Source of the DNA: Brevundimonas sp. UBA4553
GTDB taxonomy: Bacteria > Pseudomonadota > Alphaproteobacteria > Caulobacterales > Caulobacteraceae
Direction: 5' to 3'
Length of the DNA stretch: 64,000 bases
Assembly (NCBI RefSeq): GCF_002387245.1
Contig: NZ_DGLD01000018.1
Coordinates: forward strand, 44,378 to 108,377
Shown here: positions 9,501-17,940 of the stretch, piece by piece
Position numbering within the stretch: the first letter of the stretch is position 1
How the letters are laid out: every line of letters starts with the position of its first letter
Position numbers and translations under genes: made by a program
Notes under the pieces: generated by a model
Told to the model about the DNA's origin: nothing
Seen by the model: only the letters and a program-made list of their open reading frames with translations
Database searches by the model: none

Positions 9501-10009
9501 TCGATAACCCCACCGCGAATGGCGTACTCGCCGCGCTCGGACACGGTCGAAGCGCGCACATAGCCGTTGGCCAACACGTAGCGTTCCAGCGCCGCCGTAT
9601 CCAGATCGAGACCGACCTTGGCCTCGAAGCCGGCTCCGGTGACGGTCTGACGCGGCGGCGTGCGCTGGGTGACTGCGGCCACGGTGGCGACCACCAACAA
9701 CGGCCTGACGTCCGACGGATCGCGCTGGGCCAGCCGGGTCAGGGTCGCCATGCGCTGGGCCGCGACCGAGGCCGTCGGACTCAACCGGTCATAGGGCAGA
9801 CAATCCCAGGCCGGATATTCAAGAACTTCAATGTCCTTCGCGAAGAAGCCAAGCGCCTGCACGAAGTTGCCGGAGCGCTGGTAATCGCGCGCCACCAGCA
9901 GTCCGACTCCGCCGTGCGCCTTCAGCCGTTCAGCGACGACCAGTGCATCCAGACCCTCGGGCGCGCCGCCCAGTTCGACGTCACGCCGCGCCATCGCCTC
10001 ACTCATCAA
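6557..10009 (-). CDS. mfd: Transcription-repair coupling factor Mfd
   Basis: An 1150-residue translocase that displaces RNA polymerase stalled at lesions and recruits UvrA. In order: the UvrB-like N-terminal module (DYQRSGNFVQAL, YPAWDCLPYDRLSP), the RNA-polymerase interaction domain (ALTAGDLVVHLDHGIGRYEGL), then the RecG-like helicase core with Walker A GDVGFGKTEVALRAA, DEEQHFG and LTLTATPIPRTLQMAL, and the C-terminal TRCF domain. Length and domain order are normal. It overlaps the upstream sdhE by four bases on the same strand, and recG diverges from the pair, forming a compact repair neighbourhood. Confidence 0.97.
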   Translation of the reverse strand: MMSEAMARRDVELGGAPEGLDALVVAERLKAHGGVGLLVARDYQRSGNFVQALGFFAKDIEVLEYPAWDCLPYDRLSPTASVAAQRMATLTRLAQRDPSDVRPLLVVATVAAVTQRTPPRQTVTGAGFEAKVGLDLDTAALERYVLANGYVRASTVSERGEYAIRGGVIDVFPPGFDEPVRLDLFGSELESIRAFDPETQRSTRQLMQVALLPVSEVLLDAETISRFRSGYLNLFGAPGDEPMYAAVSEGARRQGLEHWLPLFYERLDTLFDFLPDSAPVFLDSQVEQARAERWSLTTDAYEARKEAARGKGGAAYRAPTPQSLYLDEGDWNSALAGRAVRRLSPLSAGSGEDAGGRLGRSFAAERSQDSVNLFAAVAQHAETLKGEGKRVLFASWTEGSAERLAAMLGDHGLTHVLPVRDWNDVLAAPKDIYLRAVLPVEHGFVTDEVAVISETDILGDRLARPKRKRRASNFLAEASALTAGDLVVHLDHGIGRYEGLKTLEIQEAPHDCLELLYAGDSKLYLPVENIDLLTRYGTDADGVQLDRLGGAGWQARKAKAKERLRAMAEGLIALAAKRALRVSDAITPPSGLFDEFCARFPYEETDDQLNAIGDVLEDLGKGTPMDRLICGDVGFGKTEVALRAAFVVAMSGQQVAIVCPTTLLARQHFKTFSERFAGWPITVRHLSRMVTAKDANETRAGLKDGTFEIVVGTHAVLAEQVGFKDLGLVIVDEEQHFGVKHKEKLKSLRADVHLLTLTATPIPRTLQMALSGIREMSIIATPPVDRLAVRTYVTPWDPVLVREALLREKYRGGQAYYVAPRLKELPDIEKFLREQVPEVKFVVGHGQMSPTQLEEVMSAFYDGQYDVLVSTTIVESGIDIPTANTLVVHRADMFGLAQLHQIRGRIGRSKARAFAYLTTDPKRPLSLSAERRLQVLQSLDNLGAGFQLASHDLDQRGGGNLLGDEQSGHIREVGVELYQQMLEDAVAELREAGEEVADRGWSPSINVGAAVLIPEAYVPDLNVRLSLYRRLSDAEKMEDREAMAAELIDRFGPLPDEAQQLLRIVGIKANCRTACIEKIDIGPKGAVLTLRNNSFPNPMGLVGLIQKNQAFWKIRPDQKIVVKGEWPTPDDRLKVAERITADLARVAGAA

Positions 10010-10320
10010 CCGATACCCTTGGCCACTTCCGCCGCGACGTGTTTGCGCATGAAGGCTCGGATGCGCGCCAGCATCGGCCCGTCGAATTCGGGCGGGGTCG
10101 GCTCCTTCTCGATGATCCAGGCGTAAAGATACTGGTCCTCCTCGTTCAGGAGATGCTCCAGTTCATCCAGCTCTGCCTCGCTCAGCGTCGGGCCGACCTG
10201 ATCGACAAAGGGTCCCAGCACCATGTCCGCTTCGCGGAAACCTCGCCTCCAGGCGCGGTAGGAAATCCGGCCCAGGCGTTGCTTGAGAAGGTCCTCTGGA
10301 CGTGCGTCAATTTCGGCCAC
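10006..10320 (-). CDS. sdhE: Succinate dehydrogenase assembly factor SdhE
   Basis: A 104-residue member of the SDH assembly factor 2/DUF339 family, which promotes flavinylation of the SdhA subunit. Recognisable elements are RISYRAWRRGFREADMVLGPF (the RxxGxxE-type region, here RRGFREAD) and LDELEHLLNEEDQYLYAWI. The start is GTG at 10320 (VAEIDARPEDLL). The gene sits upstream of and overlapping mfd by four bases, divergent from recG across 83 bp. Confidence 0.88.
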   Translation of the reverse strand: MAEIDARPEDLLKQRLGRISYRAWRRGFREADMVLGPFVDQVGPTLSEAELDELEHLLNEEDQYLYAWIIEKEPTPPEFDGPMLARIRAFMRKHVAAEVAKGIG

Positions 10321-10403
10321 GCGGTTCCTTGCCCGGTCCGTTCATGTGAAGAGTTGGATCAGATAGCGTTCCCGTTCCGTTTTCGCCAGCTATGCTGAGG
10401 CTA

Positions 10404-12494
10404 ATGCGGCCCGAGATTCTCTTTCCACTGTTTGCGGACGTCTCCACCCTGAAGGGCGTGGGGCCCAGAAGCGCGCCTCTGGTGCAGAAACTGGCGGGCC
10501 CGTTGGTGCGCGACGTGCTGTTCCTGTCGCCGTCCGGAATCATCCAGCGCCGCCGCACGACCGCCGCGGACGCCGTCGAGGGCGAGATCGGCGTCTTCGA
10601 CGTCCTGATCGACCGGCTGATCCCGCCGCACAAGATCGGCGCGCCGTTGAAGATGCGGGCTTCGGACGACACCGGCTTCGTCCACCTGATCTGGTTCGCC
10701 GGGTCGCCGCGCCACATCGAAAGCCTGGCGCCGCGCGGGGAGCGGCGGTTGGTGACTGGCAAGGTCGAGCGCTTCAACAACGAGGTGCAGATCGCGCACC
10801 CCGACTACATCCTGCCGCTGGACAAGGCGGACGACATCCCCCTGTCCGAACCCGTCTATCCGGCGACGCAAGGCTTGACCTCGCGGGTGGTGCGCAAGTT
10901 GGCCCAGGGAGCCCTCGCCGCCGCCCCGGAGCTGGACGAGTGGCAGGACGCCGCCTGGATGTCAGCGCGGCGCTGGCTCGGTTGGCGTGCCGCGCTCGAA
11001 ACCCTGCACGCGCCGACCTCGGAGGCAGACCTGACGCCCGAGGCTCCGGCCCGCCAGCGCCTGGCCTATGACGAGTTGTTCGCCCACCAACTGGCCCTGG
11101 CTCGCCGCCGGCGTGCGCGTCAGATCACACCGGCGGCGCGCATCACGACGGGAGAGCCCTCGCAGCGCCTCCTGGCCGCCCTGCCCTTCACCCTAACCGG
11201 CGCCCAGGCCTGCGCGCTCGAAGAAATCCGCGCCGATCTGGCTTCAGGTGAGCAGATGGGGCGACTGCTGCAAGGCGATGTTGGCTCAGGCAAGACCGCC
11301 GTCGCAGCCCTCGCATTGGCCGACGCGGCGTCCAGCGGCTTCCAGTCCGCCCTGATGGCCCCGACCGAAATCCTGGCGCGCCAACACTACCAGCGGCTGG
11401 CTCCCATGCTGGAAGACGCCGGGATTTCGACCGTCCTGTTGACTGGCCGCGACACCCAGGCGGAGCGACGCAAACGGCTCGCCGCTCTGGCCTCGGGCGA
11501 GGCTCAGGTCGCTATCGGCACCCACGCCCTGTTCCAGGACGCGGTGCAGTTCCACCGGCTGGCCCTGGCCGTCATCGACGAACAGCACCGCTTCGGCGTC
11601 AACGAGCGTCAGCGCCTCCAGGCCAAGGGTGATCCGGCGATCGGCGGCGTCCATCTGCTGACCATGTCGGCCACGCCCATCCCGCGCACGCTGGAACTGA
11701 CCCAGTACGGCGAACTGGAGGTCAGCCGCCTTATGGAGAAGCCCCCCGGCCGCACGCCCGTCGCCACCGCCGTTCTGCCGCTGGTTCGCATCGGCGAGGT
11801 GGCCAAACGGCTGAAGGCGGCGATCGACAGCGGCGCCCAGGCCTACTGGATCTGTCCTCTGGTGGCGGAGTCCGAAGCCATCGACCTGGCCGCCGCCGAG
11901 GAGCGCGCCAACGACCTGCGCCGCATCCTGCAAGTCGAGGTCGGCCTGGCTCACGGTCAGATGCCGGGCGCTGAACGCGAAGCCGTAATGGCCGAGTTCG
12001 CCGAAGGCCGCATCCCGCTTCTGGTCGCCACCACGGTCGTCGAAGTGGGCGTGGACGTGCCCAACGCCTCCATCATGGTCATTGAACACGCCGATCGCTT
12101 CGGCCTGGCCCAGTTGCACCAGCTACGCGGTCGTGTCGGGCGCGGGGCCAAGTCCAGTTCCTGCATCCTGCTGTACGGCGGTCAGGACGGCGCGCTGGGC
12201 GAGACCGCGCGCGAACGTCTGGAGACCCTGCGCCGCACCGAAGACGGCTTTGAGATCGCCGAGGAGGACTTCCGCCTGCGCGGGGGCGGCGACCCCTTGG
12301 GCCTGAAACAGAGCGGCTTTCCCGCCTATCGCTTTGCCGACCCGGTCAAGCACCGCTCACTGATGCTGGCGGCGTCGGACGACGCCCGCCTGATCCTGGG
12401 TCGAGACCCCGACCTGACCAGCCCGCGCGGTCAGGCCGTTCGCGTTCTGGAAGCCCTGTTCGACTGGCGCGCCGACCGCTCAGGCGCCGACTAG
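10404..12494 (+). CDS. recG: ATP-dependent DNA helicase RecG
   Basis: A 696-residue branch-migration helicase acting on stalled forks and Holliday junctions. It has the wedge/OB domain (residues about 15-240, LKGVGPRSAPLVQKLAGP at the start), Walker A GDVGSGKTAVAALA, DEQHRFGVNERQRL, TMSATPIPRTL, and the C-terminal GRVGRGAKSSSCILLY and RLRGGGDPLGLKQSGFP motifs. An ATG at 10392 is in frame, but the second ATG at 10404 has a GAGG sequence five bases upstream and starts right at the conserved MRPEILFPLFADV region, so it is preferred. The gene converges on a DUF3089 gene with a 4-base overlap. Confidence 0.96.
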   Translation: MRPEILFPLFADVSTLKGVGPRSAPLVQKLAGPLVRDVLFLSPSGIIQRRRTTAADAVEGEIGVFDVLIDRLIPPHKIGAPLKMRASDDTGFVHLIWFAGSPRHIESLAPRGERRLVTGKVERFNNEVQIAHPDYILPLDKADDIPLSEPVYPATQGLTSRVVRKLAQGALAAAPELDEWQDAAWMSARRWLGWRAALETLHAPTSEADLTPEAPARQRLAYDELFAHQLALARRRRARQITPAARITTGEPSQRLLAALPFTLTGAQACALEEIRADLASGEQMGRLLQGDVGSGKTAVAALALADAASSGFQSALMAPTEILARQHYQRLAPMLEDAGISTVLLTGRDTQAERRKRLAALASGEAQVAIGTHALFQDAVQFHRLALAVIDEQHRFGVNERQRLQAKGDPAIGGVHLLTMSATPIPRTLELTQYGELEVSRLMEKPPGRTPVATAVLPLVRIGEVAKRLKAAIDSGAQAYWICPLVAESEAIDLAAAEERANDLRRILQVEVGLAHGQMPGAEREAVMAEFAEGRIPLLVATTVVEVGVDVPNASIMVIEHADRFGLAQLHQLRGRVGRGAKSSSCILLYGGQDGALGETARERLETLRRTEDGFEIAEEDFRLRGGGDPLGLKQSGFPAYRFADPVKHRSLMLAASDDARLILGRDPDLTSPRGQAVRVLEALFDWRADRSGAD

Positions 12495-13594
12495 GGAGCC
12501 CGGCCGGCTTTCCAGGCAGCAAGACGCGACAGGGCGTCGGCCTCAATGTCAGCGTAGAACAGGTTGTAGGGCCGCGCCTTGCGGCGATTGGCCCAACCGC
12601 TGAACTCGCGGAAGGACTCTGACTTCAACACCGTGTGGCGCAGCAGCCCCTCGCGACATTGAGTGGCGATCTGGCGGTCAATGAAGGCAGGCCGCACGCC
12701 CCATTCCAGCCCCGTGGCGTTGGCGGCGCCCAGATGCCGGCGAGCCGGAACCGTCGCGCCATCGTCGCTGCCGGATACAGGGTTCACACACAGGGCGGCC
12801 CTGTCGCCCAGCTCGACGAGTTGGCCACGGTCATCCCAGACCAGGGCTCGCCGCAGCCGTCGCTTCGCGGCGCCCTCGTCCCCCTCGCCGACCTGGGACC
12901 AGCCGACGACACAGTCTGTCTGGCTCCGGTCGTGGCAGGCGGCCAGCGGCGCCGTCTGATCCAGCCCCACAATGGCGTCCATCAGATAGACGGCGACCAA
13001 CCGCCCGCGAAGGCTGGCGTCCTGAGCCACACGCTCATGAACCAGACGCGCGATCAGATCAGCCCCCTGCTCCACGCCCGCCAGGATGATCGGACCGTCG
13101 GGGTGGGTCGCCAGCCAATGCTCGAACGCCGCCTCCACGTCGTTGTAGGCGAAGGCGCGGGCTTCCCGCGCATCCTCGCGCAGCGTCAGCCGCGTATAGA
13201 GGCTGGCCTGTCGGTAATGCGGCGCACTGATGATCCCTGCTCGGGCGAAGGGTCCTGCGTAGTTCGGGATCACGACCCGCTGCAGATAGGCGTCGGCCTT
13301 GCGGTCGCTGATCGGGCCGTTCCAGCCGCTACCGCCCTCGAACGTGGTCGAGTGGACAAAGAAGATCGCAGCTTCGCCCGCCCCTGGCGCACGGGCGTCG
13401 CGCAGCGCCCAGGCCGTAGCCTGGCCGTAGTCGGGCGCTGGCGGCGGGTCGTAGGTCTGAAACGGCACCTGCGGGTCCAGGCCGGCCTTCAGGATGTCGC
13501 CGCGCCACACCGCCACGGCGGCCACCAGGATGAAGACCAGGGCAAAACCCGTGTAGCCGACCCACTGGCGCAAGGTCAGGCTGGGCATCTTCAC
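12491..13594 (-). CDS. DUF3089 alpha/beta-hydrolase-like membrane-anchored protein
   Basis: A 367-residue protein with one N-terminal membrane anchor (residues about 12-30) followed by a DUF3089 domain (IFFVHSTTF, APHYRQASLY, FAYNDVEAAFEHWL). Family members resemble alpha/beta hydrolases, with a GHSQG nucleophile elbow. Here the matching position reads LAGVEQGADL, so the nucleophilic serine appears replaced by glutamate. It is the last gene of the kdsA-hldE-hldD run, with its ATG overlapping the hldD stop by four bases, so a role in the cell envelope is possible but unproven. Confidence 0.72.
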   Translation of the reverse strand: MKMPSLTLRQWVGYTGFALVFILVAAVAVWRGDILKAGLDPQVPFQTYDPPPAPDYGQATAWALRDARAPGAGEAAIFFVHSTTFEGGSGWNGPISDRKADAYLQRVVIPNYAGPFARAGIISAPHYRQASLYTRLTLREDAREARAFAYNDVEAAFEHWLATHPDGPIILAGVEQGADLIARLVHERVAQDASLRGRLVAVYLMDAIVGLDQTAPLAACHDRSQTDCVVGWSQVGEGDEGAAKRRLRRALVWDDRGQLVELGDRAALCVNPVSGSDDGATVPARRHLGAANATGLEWGVRPAFIDRQIATQCREGLLRHTVLKSESFREFSGWANRRKARPYNLFYADIEADALSRLAAWKAGRAP

Positions 13595-14592
13595 CGATAC
13601 GAATCCGGCTGCGAGAGAAAGTCCTGCACGTAGCGACGCACGCCTTCTTCCAGCGGGGTCGACTGGCCGTTGAAACCAACCGCCCGAATGCGGTCCATGC
13701 TGGCTTCGGTGAAATACTGATACCGGTCCCGGATAGCTTCCGGCATGTCCACATAGGCTATCGACGGCTCCTTGCCCGCTGCAGCAAAGGTCGCGCGCGC
13801 CAGATCGGCGAAGGACCGCGCTTGACCCGAGCCGGCGTTGAACACGCCCGACACGTCCGGCGTCTGCAACAGCCAGTCGATGATGTTCACCACGTCGTCG
13901 ACATAGACGAAGTCGCGCAACTGGCCGCCATCGGGATAGTTGGGGTTGTGCGATTTAAACAGGCTGACCGTCTCGCCCGCCTGAACCTTGGGCCAGATCT
14001 GGGCCACGACCGACTTCATCCCGCCCTTATGACCCTCGTTCGGGCCATAGACGTTGAAGAACTTCAACCCTGCCCACTGACGCGGCGCCTGATCCCGATC
14101 TGCCTGGCGCACGGCGTATTGATCAAACAGGTATTTCGAATAACCATAGGCGTTTAGAGGGCGAAGCGCATTCAGGCTCTCAGGATCGTCGCGATCCTCG
14201 AAGCCCGTCTCGCCGTCGCCATAGGTCGCCGCAGACGAGGCATAGATCATCCGCACGTCGCGCAAGGCGCACCAGTCCCAGATATCGCGCGACAGGCTGA
14301 AATTGGTGCGCAGGATCAGGTCGGCGTCCGGCTCGGTCGTCGAAGAGATGGCGCCCATATGCACCACGGCCTCGATCCGATCGGCGTGCCGTTCCAGTTG
14401 CTCGAACAGTTCTTCCGGCGCCCACAGGTCGGCGATGGCGTGCTTGGCTATGTTTTTCCACTTGGCCAGGTCGGCGGTCTCCAGCCGATCGCAGACAACC
14501 ACGTCCCAGGCATCGCTGTCGCACAGGCGCGCCACGATATTGGAGCCGATGAAGCCCGCCCCGCCCGTCACCACGATCATGCGAGGGGTCAT
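13591..14592 (-). CDS. hldD: ADP-glyceromanno-heptose 6-epimerase
   Basis: A 333-residue extended short-chain dehydrogenase. The N-terminal NAD(P)-binding motif is VTGGAGFIGSNIVARL, the catalytic region contains YGYSKYLFDQYA, and FFNVYGPNEGHKGGMKS and LRDFVYVDDVV are HldD-type. It converts ADP-D-glycero- to ADP-L-glycero-manno-heptose for the lipopolysaccharide inner core. It is translationally coupled to hldE upstream by a 4-base overlap and to the DUF3089 gene downstream in the same way. Confidence 0.95.
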   Translation of the reverse strand: MTPRMIVVTGGAGFIGSNIVARLCDSDAWDVVVCDRLETADLAKWKNIAKHAIADLWAPEELFEQLERHADRIEAVVHMGAISSTTEPDADLILRTNFSLSRDIWDWCALRDVRMIYASSAATYGDGETGFEDRDDPESLNALRPLNAYGYSKYLFDQYAVRQADRDQAPRQWAGLKFFNVYGPNEGHKGGMKSVVAQIWPKVQAGETVSLFKSHNPNYPDGGQLRDFVYVDDVVNIIDWLLQTPDVSGVFNAGSGQARSFADLARATFAAAGKEPSIAYVDMPEAIRDRYQYFTEASMDRIRAVGFNGQSTPLEEGVRRYVQDFLSQPDSYR

Positions 14593-16049
14593 TGGGCGTC
14601 TCCGATCATCTTCTCGATCGTCTTGGTCGTGGAATAGCCGTCGGCGAAATCGGCCAGGCGGACCACCCCGCCCCAGCTCTCGACCTCGGTCGCGCCGACC
14701 ACCTTGTCCTTGGTGTAGTCCGCACCCTTGATCAGGACATCGGGCCGAAGCCTCTCGATCAAGGCCATCGGCGTCGGATCGTCAAAGGCCGTCACCCGGT
14801 CCACGCTGGCCAGGCCGCCGATGACGGCGGCGCGGCTGTCCAGATCGTTGACAGGACGCCCCTCGCCCTTCAGGCGGCGGACCGAGGCGTCGGTGTTCAG
14901 CGCCACCACCAGCCGGTCGCACCAGCCGCGCGCCTGGGCCAGATAGGCCACGTGGCCCCGGTGCAGAATGTCGAAACAGCCATTGGTGAAGCCAACCTTC
15001 AGGCCCTGACGCTTCCACGCCTCGACCTGATCGGACAGTTCGTCCAGCGGGGTGACCTTGGACTGGGCCAGGGCCGCGTGCTGGCTCATCTCGGCTTCGA
15101 TCAGTTCTGCGGGGGTGACGACGGCTGTGCCGCTCTTGCCGACGACGACGCCGGACGCAAGGATGGCGAACTGCACCGCTGCCTCCAGCGTCGCGCCCGC
15201 GCCCAAGGCCAGGCCCAGCGCCGCCAGCGAGGTGTCGCCAGCGCCCGACACGTCAAAGACTTCACGCGCCCGACCGGGGAAATGCACTACGGCCCCGTCA
15301 CGACGCGCCAGGGTCATGCCTTTCCCCGCCCGTGTGACGACGACCGCCTTGACGGTGGTGGAAGCCAGCAAAGCCGCCAGCGCCGCCTCAACCTCGGCAT
15401 CCGTTTCCACCGGCAGGCCGGTGGCTCCGGCCAATTCGCTGGCGTTGGGCTTGATCAGGTCAACAGCGCCATAGCGAGCGAAGTCGCGGCCCTTGGGGTC
15501 GACGATGACCGGCGCGCCATACTCTCGACCCGCCCACAAGGCCGTCTCGATCAGGGGGTCGTCCACCACGCCCTTGGCGTAGTCGGACAGCAGGATGGCC
15601 TTGGTGCCCTTGAACACCGCCCTGTCGTCATAGGCGGCGGTCGCAGGCTGTTCGTCGTCCAGCCGCAGCAGTTGCTGTCCGGCGGCGACAAAGCGCGTCT
15701 TGACGATGGTGGCCGCGCCCTCGGGGCGAACCAGCGCGTCCTCGACCCGGTCCTCTGCGGCGATCAGGTCGGTCAGTTCGGCACCTGCCGCATCTTGCCC
15801 AACGACCGCACCCAGCCGGGCTTGGCCGCCCAGGGCCGCGACGTTTCGCGCCACATTGCCCACGCCGCCGGGCATGGCCACGCTACGTCGCGCACGCAAC
15901 ACCGGAATAGGCGCCTCGGGCGAGATACGGCTGACCTCACCATAGACGTAACGATCCAGCATCAGATCGCCGACGCAGGCGACCTTCAGCTCATGCACCT
16001 GCGCCAGCAAGGTCTGCAGCGCGCCCAAATCGAGTGATCGTTCAGCCAT
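14589..16049 (-). CDS. hldE: Bifunctional heptose-7-phosphate kinase / heptose-1-phosphate adenylyltransferase
   Basis: A 486-residue fusion in the same heptose pathway as hldD. The N-terminal PfkB-type kinase domain (residues about 15-320) shows GDLMLDRYVYGEVSRISPEAP, MPGGVGNVARNVAALG and the anion-hole DVSGAGDTSLAAL. The C-terminal nucleotidyltransferase (about 345-486) shows FTNGCFDILHRGHVAYL, GEGRPVNDLDSRA and KGADYTKD. It starts 18 bases downstream of the kdsA stop on the same strand, so it is probably part of one envelope operon. Confidence 0.96.
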   Translation of the reverse strand: MAERSLDLGALQTLLAQVHELKVACVGDLMLDRYVYGEVSRISPEAPIPVLRARRSVAMPGGVGNVARNVAALGGQARLGAVVGQDAAGAELTDLIAAEDRVEDALVRPEGAATIVKTRFVAAGQQLLRLDDEQPATAAYDDRAVFKGTKAILLSDYAKGVVDDPLIETALWAGREYGAPVIVDPKGRDFARYGAVDLIKPNASELAGATGLPVETDAEVEAALAALLASTTVKAVVVTRAGKGMTLARRDGAVVHFPGRAREVFDVSGAGDTSLAALGLALGAGATLEAAVQFAILASGVVVGKSGTAVVTPAELIEAEMSQHAALAQSKVTPLDELSDQVEAWKRQGLKVGFTNGCFDILHRGHVAYLAQARGWCDRLVVALNTDASVRRLKGEGRPVNDLDSRAAVIGGLASVDRVTAFDDPTPMALIERLRPDVLIKGADYTKDKVVGATEVESWGGVVRLADFADGYSTTKTIEKMIGDAQ

Positions 16050-16067
16050 GACGCCGAACTAGCGGAT

Positions 16068-16946
16068 TCAGGACGGGTTCGCCATCGGCGCCTTGGCGCC
16101 GACCTTGATGGCCAGATCGTCGAAGGCGATCAACTCGGCGGCCAGAGCCTCGAACTGGTCCAGCGGCACCATGTTGGGGCCGTCCGACGGAGCATTGTCG
16201 GGGTCCTCGTGCGTCTCGACAAAGACGGCGTCGACGCCCACGGCCACGGCCGCACGAGCCAGGATCGGCACGAACTCGCGCTGGCCGCCCGAGGACGTGC
16301 CCTGCCCGCCCGGCTGCTGCACGCTGTGGGTGGCGTCAAAGACGACGGGGCAGCCGATCTCGCGCATGATCGGCAGCGACCGCATGTCGCTGACCAGGGT
16401 GTTGTAGCCGAAGCTGGCGCCGCGCTCGCAGGCCATGACGTTGGGGTTGCCAGCGCCGACCACCTTGGCGATGACGTTCTTCATGTCCCAAGGGGCCAGG
16501 AACTGACCCTTCTTGATGTTGATCGCCTTGCCGGTGGCGGCTGCCGCCAGGAGCAGGTCGGTCTGGCGCGAAAGGAAGGCCGGGATCTGCAGCACGTCCA
16601 CGGCCTCGGCCACGCCTTCGCACTGGGCCTCGGAGTGGACATCGGTCAGGGTCGGAAGGCCAGTCACTTCGCGGATTTCGGCGAAGATCGGCAGCGAGTC
16701 CTTCAGGCCGATGCCGCGCGCGGCGGTAGCGCTGGTGCGGTTCGCCTTGTCGAAACTGGTCTTGTAGATGATGCCGACGTCCAGTCGCTCGCCGATCTCC
16801 TTCAGGCGGTGCGCCGTCTCCAGCGCGTGCTGACGGCTTTCCATTTGGCAGGGACCAGCAATGAAGACGATGCGACGTCCGCCGCCGATCACGACGGGCT
16901 TCTTCAGGCCAGCGGACAGTTCAATGACGGCGTTGGGACGGTTCAC
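16068..16946 (-). CDS. kdsA: KDO-8-phosphate synthase (2-dehydro-3-deoxyphosphooctonate aldolase)
   Basis: A 292-residue enzyme that condenses PEP with arabinose 5-phosphate to KDO-8-P, the first committed step to the KDO of the LPS core. Signatures are FIAGPCQMESRQHALETA, YKTSFDKANRTS, TDVHSEAQCEGVAE, KKGQFLAPWDMKNV and FDATHSVQQPGG. It heads the run kdsA-hldE-hldD-DUF3089. Divergent from sseA across about 150 bp, which must hold both promoters; no clear consensus was identified there. Confidence 0.96.
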   Translation of the reverse strand: MNRPNAVIELSAGLKKPVVIGGGRRIVFIAGPCQMESRQHALETAHRLKEIGERLDVGIIYKTSFDKANRTSATAARGIGLKDSLPIFAEIREVTGLPTLTDVHSEAQCEGVAEAVDVLQIPAFLSRQTDLLLAAAATGKAINIKKGQFLAPWDMKNVIAKVVGAGNPNVMACERGASFGYNTLVSDMRSLPIMREIGCPVVFDATHSVQQPGGQGTSSGGQREFVPILARAAVAVGVDAVFVETHEDPDNAPSDGPNMVPLDQFEALAAELIAFDDLAIKVGAKAPMANPS

Positions 16947-17097
16947 GGCGGCGCTTTCAACGGTTTGAGTCGGTAATATCGCGGCTCAGTGCCGCAACTT
17001 TGCGTCCGACAGGTGGCGTCGAACTCTCTGCTGCGCAACCTACAGGGCGACTCACGGCCTGACCACACGGCTGGGCAGCCTGTGTTATCGTGCCGCC

Positions 17098-17937
17098 ATG
17101 CGACCCTCGGACAGCCCACTGATCTCGACGCAAGACCTGGCGGATCGCCTCGACGCGCCTGACCTGCGGATCATCGACGCCACCTGGTGGCTGGACGGAC
17201 GCGACGCCAGCGCGGATTTTGAAGCCGAACGACTGCCCGGCGCCCTCTTCTTCGATCTGGAGGCGATCTCCGATCCCGCCAGCCCCTATCCGCACATGCT
17301 GCCGACACCACAGGCATTTGCCGCGGCGATGGGCGCGCTGGGCGTCTCCGACAGCGACGAGATCGTGGTCTATGACGCCCAGGGCCTGTTCTCGGCGGCG
17401 CGGGTCTGGTGGACGCTGCGCGTCATGGGCGCGAAAAAAGTGCGTGTTCTGGACGGCGGCTTGCCGAAATGGCGTGCGGAAGGACGCCCGCTGGACCATG
17501 GCCCTATCGCCGCCAGGAACGCCTCCACCTTCCTGGCCGACTTCGCCTCCGCGGATGTCGTGGATCTGGATCAGGTCCGTCGGGCCTTGAGCGGCAATGA
17601 TCAGGTCGTGGACGCCCGAGGCGCGCCCCGTTTCCGAGGCGAGGCCGCCGAGCCTCGCGCCGGCCTGCGTTCCGGCCACATGCCCGGCGCGCTTAACCTG
17701 CCCTTCGGCCAGCTATTGAAACCGGACGGGACGCTCAAGCGTGGCGAAGCTCTGGAGTCGGCCTTCCGCGGTGCCGGCGTCGATCTGGATCGCCCCGTCA
17801 TCACCACCTGTGGCTCGGGCGTGACCGCCGCCATCCTGACCCTCGGCCTGGCGCAACTGGGTCGACCATCGCAGCTCTACGACGGCTCGTGGGCCGAGTG
17901 GGGCGCGCGATCTGACGTCCCTGTAGCCCTCGGCTGA
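17098..17937 (+). CDS. sseA: 3-mercaptopyruvate / thiosulfate sulfurtransferase
   Basis: A 279-residue two-domain rhodanese. The inactive N-terminal domain covers residues about 10-130 (IDATWWLDGRDASADFEAERLPGA-like start) and the catalytic domain about 155-277. The active-site loop is TTCGSGVTAAIL, where CGSGVT is the form typical of 3-mercaptopyruvate sulfurtransferases. The protein moves sulfur from mercaptopyruvate or thiosulfate to thiol acceptors or cyanide. It converges on the symporter gene with only three bases between stops. Confidence 0.92.
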   Translation: MRPSDSPLISTQDLADRLDAPDLRIIDATWWLDGRDASADFEAERLPGALFFDLEAISDPASPYPHMLPTPQAFAAAMGALGVSDSDEIVVYDAQGLFSAARVWWTLRVMGAKKVRVLDGGLPKWRAEGRPLDHGPIAARNASTFLADFASADVVDLDQVRRALSGNDQVVDARGAPRFRGEAAEPRAGLRSGHMPGALNLPFGQLLKPDGTLKRGEALESAFRGAGVDLDRPVITTCGSGVTAAILTLGLAQLGRPSQLYDGSWAEWGARSDVPVALG

Positions 17938-17940
17938 TCT

